A stretch of 12,343 nt of DNA from NCBI RefSeq assembly GCF_045635475.1, contig NZ_JBJGXI010000077.1, positions 1 to 12,343 on the forward strand, in the 5' to 3' direction. The first letter of the stretch is position 1; each line of letters starts with the position of its first letter. A program made the translations under genes and the position numbers. The notes below the pieces were generated by a model, which was not told the DNA's origin, ran no database searches, and saw nothing but the letters and a program-made list of their open reading frames with translations. Shown here piece by piece: positions 6,105 through 12,343 of this stretch. The DNA comes from JBJGXI01 sp045635475. Its GTDB lineage: Bacteria; Bacillota; Bacilli; Bacillales; Amphibacillaceae.

Positions 6105-6257
6105 ATGAGTGAAGAAGTGGTAGCAGGTTATGGATCTGGTTTTGCTTTGATCGTGGTATTATTTATCTTGTTAATCATTGTTGGCTCCTCTTGGCTTGGA
6201 GGTGGCTATGGTGGTGGAACTGGATATGGTAATGGTTATGGTGGCTATGGTTATTAA
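6105..6257 (+). CDS. YjcZ-family tiny transmembrane protein, copy 3, with extended Gly/Tyr tail
   Basis: A 50-residue member of the same family. The head is acidic (MSEEVVAGYGS), the helix GFALIVVLFILLIIVGSSW (12-30) is nearly unchanged, and the tail of about 20 residues consists almost only of Gly and Tyr with one Thr and one Asn. A GGAGGG site precedes the ATG. The promoter block of copies 1 and 2 is not kept; the best match is CATTTGATA at 6061-6069, one base off the CATANNNTA pattern. The Gly/Tyr tail recalls spore-coat-type proteins (inference). Confidence 0.88.
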   Translation: MSEEVVAGYGSGFALIVVLFILLIIVGSSWLGGGYGGGTGYGNGYGGYGY

Positions 6258-6268
6258 TAATTTTAGCA

Positions 6269-6301
6269 TTGGAGTAGAGGGTTATAATCCCTCTGCTCTA
6301 A
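6269..6301 (+). terminator. Hairpin after YjcZ copy 3 (weak terminator)
   Basis: A 13-bp stem (6269-6281 with 6289-6301) including two G-U pairs. The following sequence is not a clean T-run, so termination may be partial. Confidence 0.55.
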
Positions 6302-6389
6302 TTGTGTTAAAATAATATTATCTATTCTTGATAGAAGAGAAATTAATTAAAGTAAACTTATTGTACGACGAGGTAATTCGATATATGGT

Positions 6390-6427
6390 AAAATTTAATA
6401 CGGTATAAAAATATCCGTTTAATTTTT
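6390..6427. repeat. Imperfect AT-rich inverted repeat before the methionine aminopeptidase gene
   Basis: Left arm 6390-6403 ends in ACGG and right arm 6415-6427 begins CCGT; the arms match apart from one gap and two mismatches. It sits just upstream of the GAAAGGA ribosome binding site. It could be a leader hairpin or an operator; nothing more can be said. Confidence 0.3.
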
Positions 6428-6451
6428 ACATAGATAGAAAGGACGAATTGC

Positions 6452-7207
6452 ATGATAACGAGAAAAAGCACGCGAGAAATTACTATGATGAAAGAAGCGG
6501 GAACGCTTTTAGCTTCTTGTCATAAAGAAATTGCTAAATTAATGAAACCAGGAATAACGACAACAGAAATAGATCAATTCGTTGAAAATTTTTTGGCTGA
6601 GCATGGTGCTATACCTGAGCAGAAGGGATATAATGGATACAAATATGCGACATGTGCATCAGTTAATGATGAGATCTGTCATGGTTTTCCGAGAGATGAG
6701 AAATTACAAGCTGGTGATATCGTAACCATTGATATGGTTGTGAATTTAAATGGAGGTCTAGCTGATTCTGCATGGACGTATGTTGTTGGAGATGCAGATG
6801 AAAAGACGCAACGTTTACTAGATGTAACAAAAACATCATTATATAAGGGAATTGAGCAGGCACAAGTAGGTAATAGAATTGGTGACATTGGCCATGCCAT
6901 ACAAACATATGCTGAATCAGAGGGGTATTCTGTAGTAAGGGATTTTACTGGACACGGAATCGGTCCTAGTATACACGAAAAACCACACATTCCACACTAT
7001 GGTGAAGCAGGCAAGGGATTACGGTTAAAAGAAGGAATGGTTGTTACAATTGAGCCGATGATTAATGAAGGTGCTTGGCAAAGCAAGATGGACATGAATA
7101 ATTGGACAGCTAGAACAATTGACGGCAGTAGGTCTGCTCAATTTGAGCATACAATTGTGATTACAAAGAATGGCCCATTGATCCTAACAGATCAAGATGA
7201 TGAATAG
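6452..7207 (+). CDS. map: Methionine aminopeptidase, type I
   Basis: This 251-residue cytosolic enzyme removes the N-terminal methionine from new proteins. All five dinuclear metal ligands are visible: Asp94, Asp105, His168, Glu201 and Glu232. So are the substrate-binding histidines His77 (EICHGFP) and His175 (SIHEKPHIPHY). The length matches the type Ia bacterial form without an N-terminal extension. The gene is not beside secY-adk-infA, the usual place of the housekeeping Bacillus copy, so this is probably an accessory paralogue like B. subtilis YflG/MapB (inference from context). The ribosome binding site is GAAAGGA. A possible promoter TTGTAC-N17-TATGGT starts at 6361 but is weak. Confidence 0.93.
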   Translation: MITRKSTREITMMKEAGTLLASCHKEIAKLMKPGITTTEIDQFVENFLAEHGAIPEQKGYNGYKYATCASVNDEICHGFPRDEKLQAGDIVTIDMVVNLNGGLADSAWTYVVGDADEKTQRLLDVTKTSLYKGIEQAQVGNRIGDIGHAIQTYAESEGYSVVRDFTGHGIGPSIHEKPHIPHYGEAGKGLRLKEGMVVTIEPMINEGAWQSKMDMNNWTARTIDGSRSAQFEHTIVITKNGPLILTDQDDE

Positions 7208-7215
7208 TTCTATAT

Positions 7216-7295
7216 GTATGCTGCGCAGTTCTTAGTGAACTGCTCATGTCCTTTCATCCCCATTCCCCATTACTATCATACGCAGCAATACTTTT
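7216..7295 (+). terminator. Nested hairpin region downstream of map (possible terminator)
   Basis: An inner hairpin GCAGTTC/GAACTGC (7225-7231 with 7237-7243, 5-nt loop) sits near the left arm of a wider inverted repeat, GTATGCTGCG (7216-7225) with CGCAGCAATAC (7281-7291, one extra A), followed by TTTT. The wider fold is large for a simple terminator. Confidence 0.4.
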
Positions 7296-7322
7296 ACCCT
7301 TTCGAATTACATGAATATTCGT

Positions 7323-7328
7323 TATAAT
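7323..7328 (+). promoter_or_regulatory. Probable -10 box of the azlCD operon
   Basis: A perfect TATAAT lies 40 nt before the azlC start. The -35 region around 7300-7306 is poor (about three of six bases), so activation or weak expression is possible. Confidence 0.4.
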
Positions 7329-7367
7329 TAGCTTACTATTTTTTGGGAAAAGGGTGAGAGGAAGAAA

Positions 7368-8108
7368 ATGGCAACAAGAGCATTGCCTAACACGGATAAA
7401 ATAAATTCAAAAACAATTATGATTCAAAGAGGTATTACGAAAGGTCTACCAATCACACTTGGCTATATTCCTATTGCACTAACTTTTGGTGTATTGGCTA
7501 AACAAGCAGGTATGTCAGTCGCAGAAATAACATTAATGAGTGTATTAGTATATGCCGGAGCAAGTCAATTAGTTGGTGCAGGTATGATCGCCGTAGGGAC
7601 AGGTGCGATCGAGATTATTGTTACTACATTTGTATTGAATTTCCGTCACTTTGTTATGAGTTTATCATTCATGAATCGTTTAAGGGGATTAGGATTAGAA
7701 TGGAAGGTCCCTCTTTCATTTGGATTGACAGATGAGTCCTTTTCCGTTGCCTCTTTACATACAGAAGAGTCGAAACAGGAAAATGGCATGTACTTCTATG
7801 CAGCGATGATGATAACTGCATATCTTTCTTGGATATTTGGATCGTTTTTAGGTGGAGTACTAGGGGAAATCATTCCAGCAAGGTTGAGTCAAAGCATGGG
7901 AATTGCATTATTTGCTATGTTCATAGGTTTATTAGTACCTTCTGTAAAAAAAGAACTTAAGGTAGGATTAATTGCCATTCTTGCGATGTTAGTCAATTAT
8001 CATTTGCAACTTATCCCTTTTGTCAGCGAAGGCTGGGCAATCGTTCTTGGAACGATCATCGGTGGATTAAGTGGTGTGTTCTTGTGGGAAGGGGATAAAC
8101 GAGCATGA
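7368..8108 (+). CDS. azlC: AzlC family branched-chain amino acid exporter subunit
   Basis: This 246-residue integral membrane protein is the large subunit of the AzlCD exporter (LIV-E family), which exports branched-chain amino acids and, in B. subtilis, gives resistance to the analogue azaleucine. After a polar head of about 25 residues come several hydrophobic helices. Family signatures are GYIPIALTFG (32-41), YAGASQL (62-68), LNFRH (90-94) and TDESF (121-125). A GAGAGGAAG ribosome binding site precedes the ATG. The stop overlaps the start of azlD by 4 nt (ATGA), so the two are translationally coupled. The Lrp-like regulator AzlB of B. subtilis is not nearby. Confidence 0.93.
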   Translation: MATRALPNTDKINSKTIMIQRGITKGLPITLGYIPIALTFGVLAKQAGMSVAEITLMSVLVYAGASQLVGAGMIAVGTGAIEIIVTTFVLNFRHFVMSLSFMNRLRGLGLEWKVPLSFGLTDESFSVASLHTEESKQENGMYFYAAMMITAYLSWIFGSFLGGVLGEIIPARLSQSMGIALFAMFIGLLVPSVKKELKVGLIAILAMLVNYHLQLIPFVSEGWAIVLGTIIGGLSGVFLWEGDKRA

Positions 8109-8398
8109 TTTATGTAATTATTATAGGAATGGCGATTGTTACAATGCTTCCAAGGATGGTTCCTGCGTATATCGTTGATAAAATCGTATTTCCTAATTGG
8201 GTTAATCGCTGGTTAAATGCAATTCCATATGCTGCTTTGGGCGCGTTAATTTTCCCAGGGATCATCTCAGTCACCCCCGACAAACCACATATCGCAATAA
8301 TTGCTGGAATTGTGGCAATTGGTCTAGCACTTCTAAATATAAATGTAATCCTCGTTGTTATTGGAGCGATTGCAACAGTCTATATACTTACCTTATAA
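8105..8398 (+). CDS. azlD: AzlD family branched-chain amino acid exporter subunit
   Basis: A 97-residue membrane protein with three to four hydrophobic segments, the small partner of AzlC. The TMLPRMVPAY stretch (13-22) and NAIPYAALGALIFPGI (38-53) are typical of the family. Its ATG overlaps the azlC stop, with no separate strong ribosome binding site, as expected for coupled translation and fixed stoichiometry. No terminator is seen before the GNAT gene 26 nt downstream, so that gene may belong to the same transcript. Confidence 0.92.
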   Translation: MIYVIIIGMAIVTMLPRMVPAYIVDKIVFPNWVNRWLNAIPYAALGALIFPGIISVTPDKPHIAIIAGIVAIGLALLNINVILVVIGAIATVYILTL

Positions 8399-8424
8399 AA
8401 TCATAGTAGATAGGGAGGGGTAAA

Positions 8425-8979
8425 ATGTTTCACATACGAAAAGCTAAGCTTGATGATGCAGAAAGTATAGCAGAAGTCCATGTGGAAAGTTGGAAATCGA
8501 CCTATTCAGAATTTATTAACGAGAGAGATCTTTCGAATATTACCTTTGAACATCGTAGAACCTTATGGGAAACAATATTAAAAATGCCGAATATCGGACA
8601 AATTGCTTTAGTAGTTGAACAAGAAGATGGCAAAATAGTTGGCTTTATTTCGGGAGGACAAGAAAGAACAAAACGGTTTGGATTCGATGGGGAAATTTAT
8701 GCTGTTTACTTATATAAACAATATCAACGCATGGGCCTAGGTACAATGATGCTCGAGGCATTTGCAAAAGAAATGAAGAATCTTGGGCATTCATCAATTC
8801 TTGTTTGGGTACTAACACAAAATCCATCTAACCGTTTCTACATCGACTTTGGTGCGGAGAAAATTGACCAAGAACAGACTACCATTGGAAAAGGAACTTA
8901 TCAAGAAACTGCTTATGGTTGGAAAGAAATAGATAATTTGCTAGAGCGTTTTCGTAAGCCACTAGCAAATAATGAGTAA
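8425..8979 (+). CDS. GNAT family N-acetyltransferase
   Basis: A 184-residue cytosolic GCN5-related acetyltransferase that transfers acetyl from acetyl-CoA to an unknown amine. The N-terminal AEVHVESWKSTY segment (16-27) is common in this subgroup. The acetyl-CoA pyrophosphate loop is Q101-R102-M103-G104-L105-G106 after strand EIYAVYL. Motif B (VLTQNPSNRFYIDFGAEK) follows with the usual N...FY...GF-type layout. A strong GGGAGGGG ribosome binding site precedes the ATG. It may be the third gene of the azlCD transcript; no substrate can be inferred from that context. Confidence 0.9.
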   Translation: MFHIRKAKLDDAESIAEVHVESWKSTYSEFINERDLSNITFEHRRTLWETILKMPNIGQIALVVEQEDGKIVGFISGGQERTKRFGFDGEIYAVYLYKQYQRMGLGTMMLEAFAKEMKNLGHSSILVWVLTQNPSNRFYIDFGAEKIDQEQTTIGKGTYQETAYGWKEIDNLLERFRKPLANNE

Positions 8980-8984
8980 AACGT

Positions 8985-9016
8985 GAGCCTGGGTAACCCC
9001 CAGTGCTCTTTTTTTA
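8985..9016. terminator. Shared terminator between convergent GNAT and CDF genes
   Basis: GAGC-CTGGG (8985-8993) pairs with CCCAG-T-GCTC (8999-9008, one bulged T), followed by eight T on the plus strand. On the minus strand the hairpin follows the CDF stop and is followed by a weaker T-rich stretch, so it may act for both genes. Confidence 0.85.
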
Positions 9017-9901
9017 CTTATTTTCTATTTCCTCAGGAAAAGGTTCAATATGAATGTGTGCATGAGGGATATCATGTTTTTCATCCAAAATGTGCTCAAT
9101 TCGATCGGTAATTTTATGACTTTGCGCAACCGTAAGCTCGGGATCAACATAGATCGTCGCTTCGATAAGCGTTTGATTACCATGAATGCGTCCTTTTACA
9201 TCTTTCACTTCTTCAACTTCTGGATCTTTTGCAATACTATCCTTAATAATTGTTAGTTTCGATTCATCAAATCCGTCTGTTAAGGTGTGTGTGGCATCAC
9301 GGAAAATTTCCCATGCAGTTTTACATATAATGAGTCCTACTGCAAGTGCAGCAATAGGATCTAACCAATAAAGACCAAATTGACTGCCAACGATTCCAAT
9401 AAATGCTCCCATACTCACTAGCGCATCAGACTTATTATCTTGTGCTGCCGCATGCAGTGAAGAACTTTTTATTTGTTTTGCAAGTTGTTTGTTATAGTGA
9501 TACACGAATAACATGACAATCGCAGCACCAAGAGCCGTCCAAGCAGTAAGCCAACTAGGATTTGAAATCGACTCATGAAGAAATAAAGAACGTACGGTAC
9601 CGAAAATAACTTGAAATCCAACTGTCACCATAATGAACGCTGCAATCAAAGAAGCAATTGTTTCAGCACGAAAATGTCCGTAGTGATGATCATCGTCAGG
9701 TGGTTTACGGGAAATGCGTAATCCAACTAGGACCGCAACAGATGCGACCACATCTGTTGTATTATTTAAACCATCGGCACGTAATGCTGCAGAATCACCA
9801 AAATAAGCAATTATAAGTTTGGTAAGAGCCAGTATAAGGTAAGCTGAAATACTTATCCAAGCTCCTTTTTCACCCTTTTGAAGGTTTTCATATTGCTCCA
9901 T
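9014..9901 (-). CDS. Cation diffusion facilitator family metal exporter (MneP/MneS-like, probably Mn2+)
   Basis: This 295-residue membrane protein exports divalent metal in exchange for protons. It has six predicted helices (residues about 13-200) and a cytosolic C-terminal domain ending in HAHIHIEPFPEE. The transport-site motifs are Asn46/Asp50 in ADGLNNTTD (helix 2) and Asp155/Asp159 in AAQDNKSDA (helix 5). The N..D plus DxxxD pattern, with HHYGHFRAE (72-80), is that of the manganese branch (B. subtilis MneP/MneS) rather than zinc CDFs, which usually carry His at these positions. The start is supported by GGAGG 7 nt upstream (CCTCC at 9909-9913 on the plus strand). Direct repeats upstream may be a regulator site. 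Confidence 0.9.
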   Translation of the reverse strand: MEQYENLQKGEKGAWISISAYLILALTKLIIAYFGDSAALRADGLNNTTDVVASVAVLVGLRISRKPPDDDHHYGHFRAETIASLIAAFIMVTVGFQVIFGTVRSLFLHESISNPSWLTAWTALGAAIVMLFVYHYNKQLAKQIKSSSLHAAAQDNKSDALVSMGAFIGIVGSQFGLYWLDPIAALAVGLIICKTAWEIFRDATHTLTDGFDESKLTIIKDSIAKDPEVEEVKDVKGRIHGNQTLIEATIYVDPELTVAQSHKITDRIEHILDEKHDIPHAHIHIEPFPEEIENK

Positions 9902-9923
9902 TTCATTGCCTCCACTTCATCGC

Positions 9924-9941
9924 TTCCTTAAGCATTCCTTA
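9924..9941 (-). promoter_or_regulatory. Paired TAAGGAA repeats upstream of the CDF gene (possible operator)
   Basis: On the minus strand TAAGGAA occurs twice, 11 bp apart (plus-strand TTCCTTA at 9924-9930 and 9935-9941), about 11 nt upstream of the ribosome binding site. The proximal copy extends to CTTAAGGAA, which resembles the core of the Bacillus MntR box as I remember it. A MntR or other metal-sensor site is an inference. Confidence 0.3.
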
Positions 9942-10045
9942 GTCTATCAGATTAATCTTATGTGGGTCTAGAGAAAAAAATGGTCATAAAGGAATATGTA
10001 TTGAGAAGTTGCAACGAAGTTTCCTTATATCAACATCTCAAAAAT

Positions 10046-10082
10046 TATTACACTTAATATTACACTGGATTACAGTATTACA
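10046..10082 (+). repeat. Short TATTACA-like direct repeats
   Basis: TATTACACT occurs at 10046-10054 and 10058-10066, followed by GATTACA at 10068-10074 and TATTACA at 10076-10082. Spacings are 12, 10 and 8 bp. They lie about 40 bp before the inverted repeat with the DnaA-box word. AT-rich DNA produces such words easily, so significance is uncertain. Confidence 0.4.
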
Positions 10083-10120
10083 TACACGCCTTAGTCAATT
10101 TCATAATATTGTTTTTTATT

Positions 10121-10160
10121 GTTATCCACATACAGTTGGATCAAACTATATGTGGATAGC
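10121..10160. repeat. Inverted repeat built on a DnaA-box-like sequence
   Basis: A perfect 10-bp repeat TATCCACATA (10123-10132) / TATGTGGATA (10149-10158), extended by one G-T and one G-C pair, with a 16-nt loop. The left arm contains TTATCCACA (10122-10130), identical to the DnaA-box consensus; the right arm on the minus strand reads CTATCCACA, one base off. Neither side has a T-run, so it is not a terminator. Confidence 0.55.
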
Positions 10161-10276
10161 CGTACAAAGAAATTATGATATTGCATCACCTCGTAGGAAA
10201 TAATATAAAGTGTTGTTTTGTCTGTATGAAAGATAAAGAAAGACTAATAATAAGAACGTAAAAGGAGAGATGACGA

Positions 10277-10879
10277 ATGGTCAAATTGGCGATTTTTTAC
10301 TATAGCTCTACGGGGACAAATTATAAACTTTCTCAGTGGGCTGAGGATGCTGCAAAGGAAGCAGGTGCAGAAGTACGAGTACGAAAAATAAAAGAGTTAG
10401 CACCACCAGAAGCAATTGCCCAGAATCCTAGTTGGAAAGCACATATGGAGGCTACAAAGGATGTGCCGGAAGCTACATTAGATGATTTAGAATGGGCAGA
10501 TGGATATATTTTCAGTATTCCAACACGCTTTGGAAATGTTCCCGCACAAATTAAGCAGTTTTTGGATACGGCAGGAGGGTTATGGGCCCAAGGGAAAACA
10601 GTCAATAAAGTTGTAAGTGCTATGGCTTCTGCACAAAATCCTCACGGTGGGCAAGAAGCAACAATACTTAACTTTTATACGACAATGTTCCATTGGGGTG
10701 CAATCATTGCTGCCCCTGGATATACTGACCCTATTTTATTCGCAGCTGGTGGTAATCCATATGGAGTAAGTGTTAGCGTTAATGAGAAAAATGAAATGAT
10801 TGAAGATGTTGAAGGTGCTGTGAAACATCAAGCCCAAAGAACTGTTGAAATAACGAAGAAAATTATCGGTAGTAACTAA
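10277..10879 (+). CDS. wrbA: WrbA-type flavodoxin-fold NAD(P)H:quinone oxidoreductase
   Basis: A 200-residue FMN-binding cytosolic enzyme that reduces quinones by two electrons, limiting redox cycling. The FMN phosphate loop is SSTGTNY (10-16). PTRFGNVPAQIKQFLD (82-97) is the family's flavin-contact block, with Trp103 soon after. SAQNPHGGQEATI (118-130) corresponds to the Gly-rich GGQE loop, and FHWG (138-141) sits where E. coli WrbA has HHGM. The length matches the family (about 198). An AAAGGAGAG site precedes the ATG. It stands alone between a divergent gene and its own terminator. An uncharacterised relative with a different acceptor cannot be excluded. Confidence 0.88.
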   Translation: MVKLAIFYYSSTGTNYKLSQWAEDAAKEAGAEVRVRKIKELAPPEAIAQNPSWKAHMEATKDVPEATLDDLEWADGYIFSIPTRFGNVPAQIKQFLDTAGGLWAQGKTVNKVVSAMASAQNPHGGQEATILNFYTTMFHWGAIIAAPGYTDPILFAAGGNPYGVSVSVNEKNEMIEDVEGAVKHQAQRTVEITKKIIGSN

Positions 10880-10893
10880 ATCATAACATTAGG

Positions 10894-10919
10894 AGCTCAT
10901 CCAAATGGGTGGGCTTTTT
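10894..10919 (+). terminator. Intrinsic terminator after wrbA
   Basis: AGCTCATCC (10894-10902) pairs with GGGTGGGCT (10907-10915), including two G-T pairs, with loop AAAT and a TTTTT tail. Confidence 0.88.
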
Positions 10920-11002
10920 AATATTGAAGTTGCGCGGTTTCTTTACTGGAAAATAAAACATATGCTGATTTCGAATGAAATAAGAAAGAATAGGAAAATA
11001 TT

Positions 11003-12304
11003 ATGGATAGCTTAAGGAAAGGACTGTATCACTTGGCACACACTAAAACAAAAAAAGAACAAAATGAGATACATGAAAAAAGGTGGGCCATTGTTTCACT
11101 TGCTAGCATTCCTCTTATTATGACGCTAGGTAATTCAATGTTAATACCTGTACTTCCATTATTGGAGAAGGAATTGGATATATCTAAATTACAATCAAGT
11201 TATGTAATAACGGTATACTCGCTTGTAGCAATATTTCTAATCCCTATAGCAGGTTTTTTATCAGACCGTTTCGGAAGAAAAATCGTAATTATCCCATCTT
11301 TAATACTTGCAGGAATCGGAGGCTTTATTTCTGGGTATGCAGCATGGAAAATGGACGATCCATTTATGTGGATCCTTATAGGAAGAATACTTCAAGGTAT
11401 TGGAGTTTCAGGTACTGCGCCGATTGTATTACCTTTAGTAGGTGATATGTTTCGAAGAGAGAAAGATGTTAGTGCAACATTAGGGCTCGTCGAAACTTCC
11501 AATACGTTTGGAAAAGTGCTAAGTCCAATTTTAGGCTCAGCATTAGCAGCGGTTGTATGGTATTTACCTTTTTTCTCGATCCCGATTTTTTGTTTGATTT
11601 CTGCACTTTTAGTATTACTATTAGTTAAAAAACCACCGAATGATAAAAAAGGCCCACCATTAAAAACGTTTTGGAAAAACACGAAAGAAGCATTCCATAA
11701 GCATGGTGGATGGTTAACGGCAGTATTTTCCATAGGTATTATTTTAATGTTTATTTTATTTGGTGTGTTGTTTTATCTATCGAGCATCTTAGAAGATAAT
11801 TATGATATTAAAGGTATTAAAAAAGGGATATATTTAGCAGGTCCACTGGCTGCATTATGCCTTTCTTCTTATATAACAGGTAAAATCATCAAAGATAACT
11901 TAGTGAAAATGAAATGGATTACCTTCTTTGGCATTCTAGTGTCAGGTGCAGCTGTGATCGCAGTTCAATTTTCAGAGCAATTTGTATATTTGTTAATTGT
12001 ATTTTTGATATGCGGAATAGGAATTGGTGTCGGTTTACCATGTCTGGATGCTATGATAACCGAGAGCATATCAAAGGGTGTAAGAGGGACAATTACGTGT
12101 ATTTATAGCTCAGCACGCTATATTGGTGTTGCAGCTGGACCACCGGTAATTGCTTTGCTTATGGAACAAGATAGAATTTGGATGGTTGCAGTTCTAGGAG
12201 GGTCAGCGGTGATTGCTGCGATACTTGCCTTTCGTACGATCAAACCTGAGGCAGGAGAACAGCCACCAGCTAAATCAGTATTTGTTAAATTTAATAAAGA
12301 ATGA
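11003..12304 (+). CDS. Major facilitator superfamily transporter (drug:H+ antiporter-like)
   Basis: A 433-residue membrane protein with about 12 hydrophobic helices in two halves and a central polar loop near 208-235 (KKPPNDKKGPP). Motif A is GFLSDRFGRK (84-93) between helices 2 and 3. Motif B-like RILQGIGVSG (128-137) carries the conserved arginine in helix 4. GLVETSNTFGKVLSPILGS (161-179) fits the antiporter motif C in helix 5. These place it in the DHA1-type drug/H+ antiporter group; the substrate is unknown. The first 26 residues are polar and Lys-rich. The ribosome binding site (AGGAAA) is weak, but no better in-frame start is present. The gene stands alone, with a strong terminator right after its stop. 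Confidence 0.88.
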   Translation: MDSLRKGLYHLAHTKTKKEQNEIHEKRWAIVSLASIPLIMTLGNSMLIPVLPLLEKELDISKLQSSYVITVYSLVAIFLIPIAGFLSDRFGRKIVIIPSLILAGIGGFISGYAAWKMDDPFMWILIGRILQGIGVSGTAPIVLPLVGDMFRREKDVSATLGLVETSNTFGKVLSPILGSALAAVVWYLPFFSIPIFCLISALLVLLLVKKPPNDKKGPPLKTFWKNTKEAFHKHGGWLTAVFSIGIILMFILFGVLFYLSSILEDNYDIKGIKKGIYLAGPLAALCLSSYITGKIIKDNLVKMKWITFFGILVSGAAVIAVQFSEQFVYLLIVFLICGIGIGVGLPCLDAMITESISKGVRGTITCIYSSARYIGVAAGPPVIALLMEQDRIWMVAVLGGSAVIAAILAFRTIKPEAGEQPPAKSVFVKFNKE

Positions 12305-12305
12305 A

Positions 12306-12337
12306 AAACTGACTACCATGTGTAGTCAGTTTTTTTA
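12306..12337 (+). terminator. Intrinsic terminator after the MFS gene
   Basis: An 11-bp stem (12306-12316 with 12322-12332) with a 5-nt loop, then a T-run, starting 2 nt after the stop codon. Confidence 0.93.
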
Positions 12338-12343
12338 TTGTCC

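Larger units (their letters stand above)
9902..10276. other. Divergent intergenic region between the CDF gene and wrbA
   Basis: About 375 bp between the starts of two divergent genes, expected to hold both promoters. The CDF side holds the paired TAAGGAA repeats. The middle holds short TATTACA-like repeats and a DnaA-box-like inverted repeat (listed separately). The wrbA side ends in AAAGGAGAG. I see no strong sigma-A promoter in either direction and no real coding sequence. Confidence 0.4.

Noticed and set aside
6679..6990. A 103-codon minus-strand frame within map
   Set aside because: It is antisense to the metal-ligand-bearing core of methionine aminopeptidase, so it is a shadow frame.
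9902..10008. yybP-ykoY manganese riboswitch before the CDF gene
   Set aside because: The leader is short and AT-rich and lacks the paired GC-rich elements of that class.
10046..10082. CRISPR array
   Set aside because: The repeats are about 7-9 bp with irregular spacings of 8-12 bp, far too short for repeat-spacer units.
10009..10203. A 64-codon forward frame in the CDF-wrbA intergenic region
   Set aside because: No ribosome binding site precedes it, its residue composition is not protein-like, and it overlaps the direct repeats and the inverted repeat.
11392..11733. A 113-codon minus-strand frame within the MFS gene
   Set aside because: It is antisense to a well-supported transporter and shows no recognisable domain.

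Overview
The window looks like chromosomal DNA from a low-GC, endospore-forming member of the Bacillaceae. An Oceanobacillus/Virgibacillus-type halotolerant genus is my inference. The support is the strong AGGAGG-type ribosome binding sites, the AT-rich intergenic DNA, three YjcZ-family tiny sporulation proteins, an AzlCD pair, a YueD-type benzil reductase and an MneP/MneS-like CDF transporter. There are no tRNA or rRNA genes, no CRISPR array, no prophage genes and no transposase gene. Most genes are single transcription units closed by their own hairpin terminator.

Layout. The terminator of an upstream gene (6-48) is followed by a gene-poor AT-rich stretch and then a PLP-dependent trans-sulfuration enzyme (417-1559). 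Next come a small SAM-methyltransferase-like protein (1647-2213), a zinc alcohol/formaldehyde-type dehydrogenase (2340-3473) and a 48-residue hydrophilic protein with a possible forespore promoter (3548-3694). A block of about 300 bp at 3784-4085 then stands out: about 52% GC, imperfect terminal inverted repeats, many nested hairpins and no credible gene. After it come a mug-yueD pair (4209-5473) and three consecutive YjcZ-family genes (5587-6257), the first two with the same promoter-like block. A type I methionine aminopeptidase (6452-7207), azlC-azlD (7368-8398) and a GNAT acetyltransferase (8425-8979) follow. A convergent CDF cation exporter on the minus strand (9014-9901) comes next. After a 375-bp intergenic region with a DnaA-box-like inverted repeat come a WrbA-type quinone reductase (10277-10879) and an MFS drug/H+ antiporter-like protein (11003-12304).

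How the genes relate. There is no single pathway. The shared themes are amino-acid and sulfur metabolism (PLP enzyme, AzlCD), efflux and detoxification (CDF, MFS, WrbA, YueD, alcohol dehydrogenase), DNA repair (Mug) and sporulation (YjcZ trio, perhaps the 48-residue protein). Only mug-yueD (14-nt gap) and azlC-azlD (4-nt overlap) are clear operons; the GNAT gene may be co-transcribed with azlCD. The best candidate for something undescribed is the GC-rich structured element at 3784-4085. It could be a MITE-like repeat, a structured RNA or both, and only a genome search and RNA data can decide.
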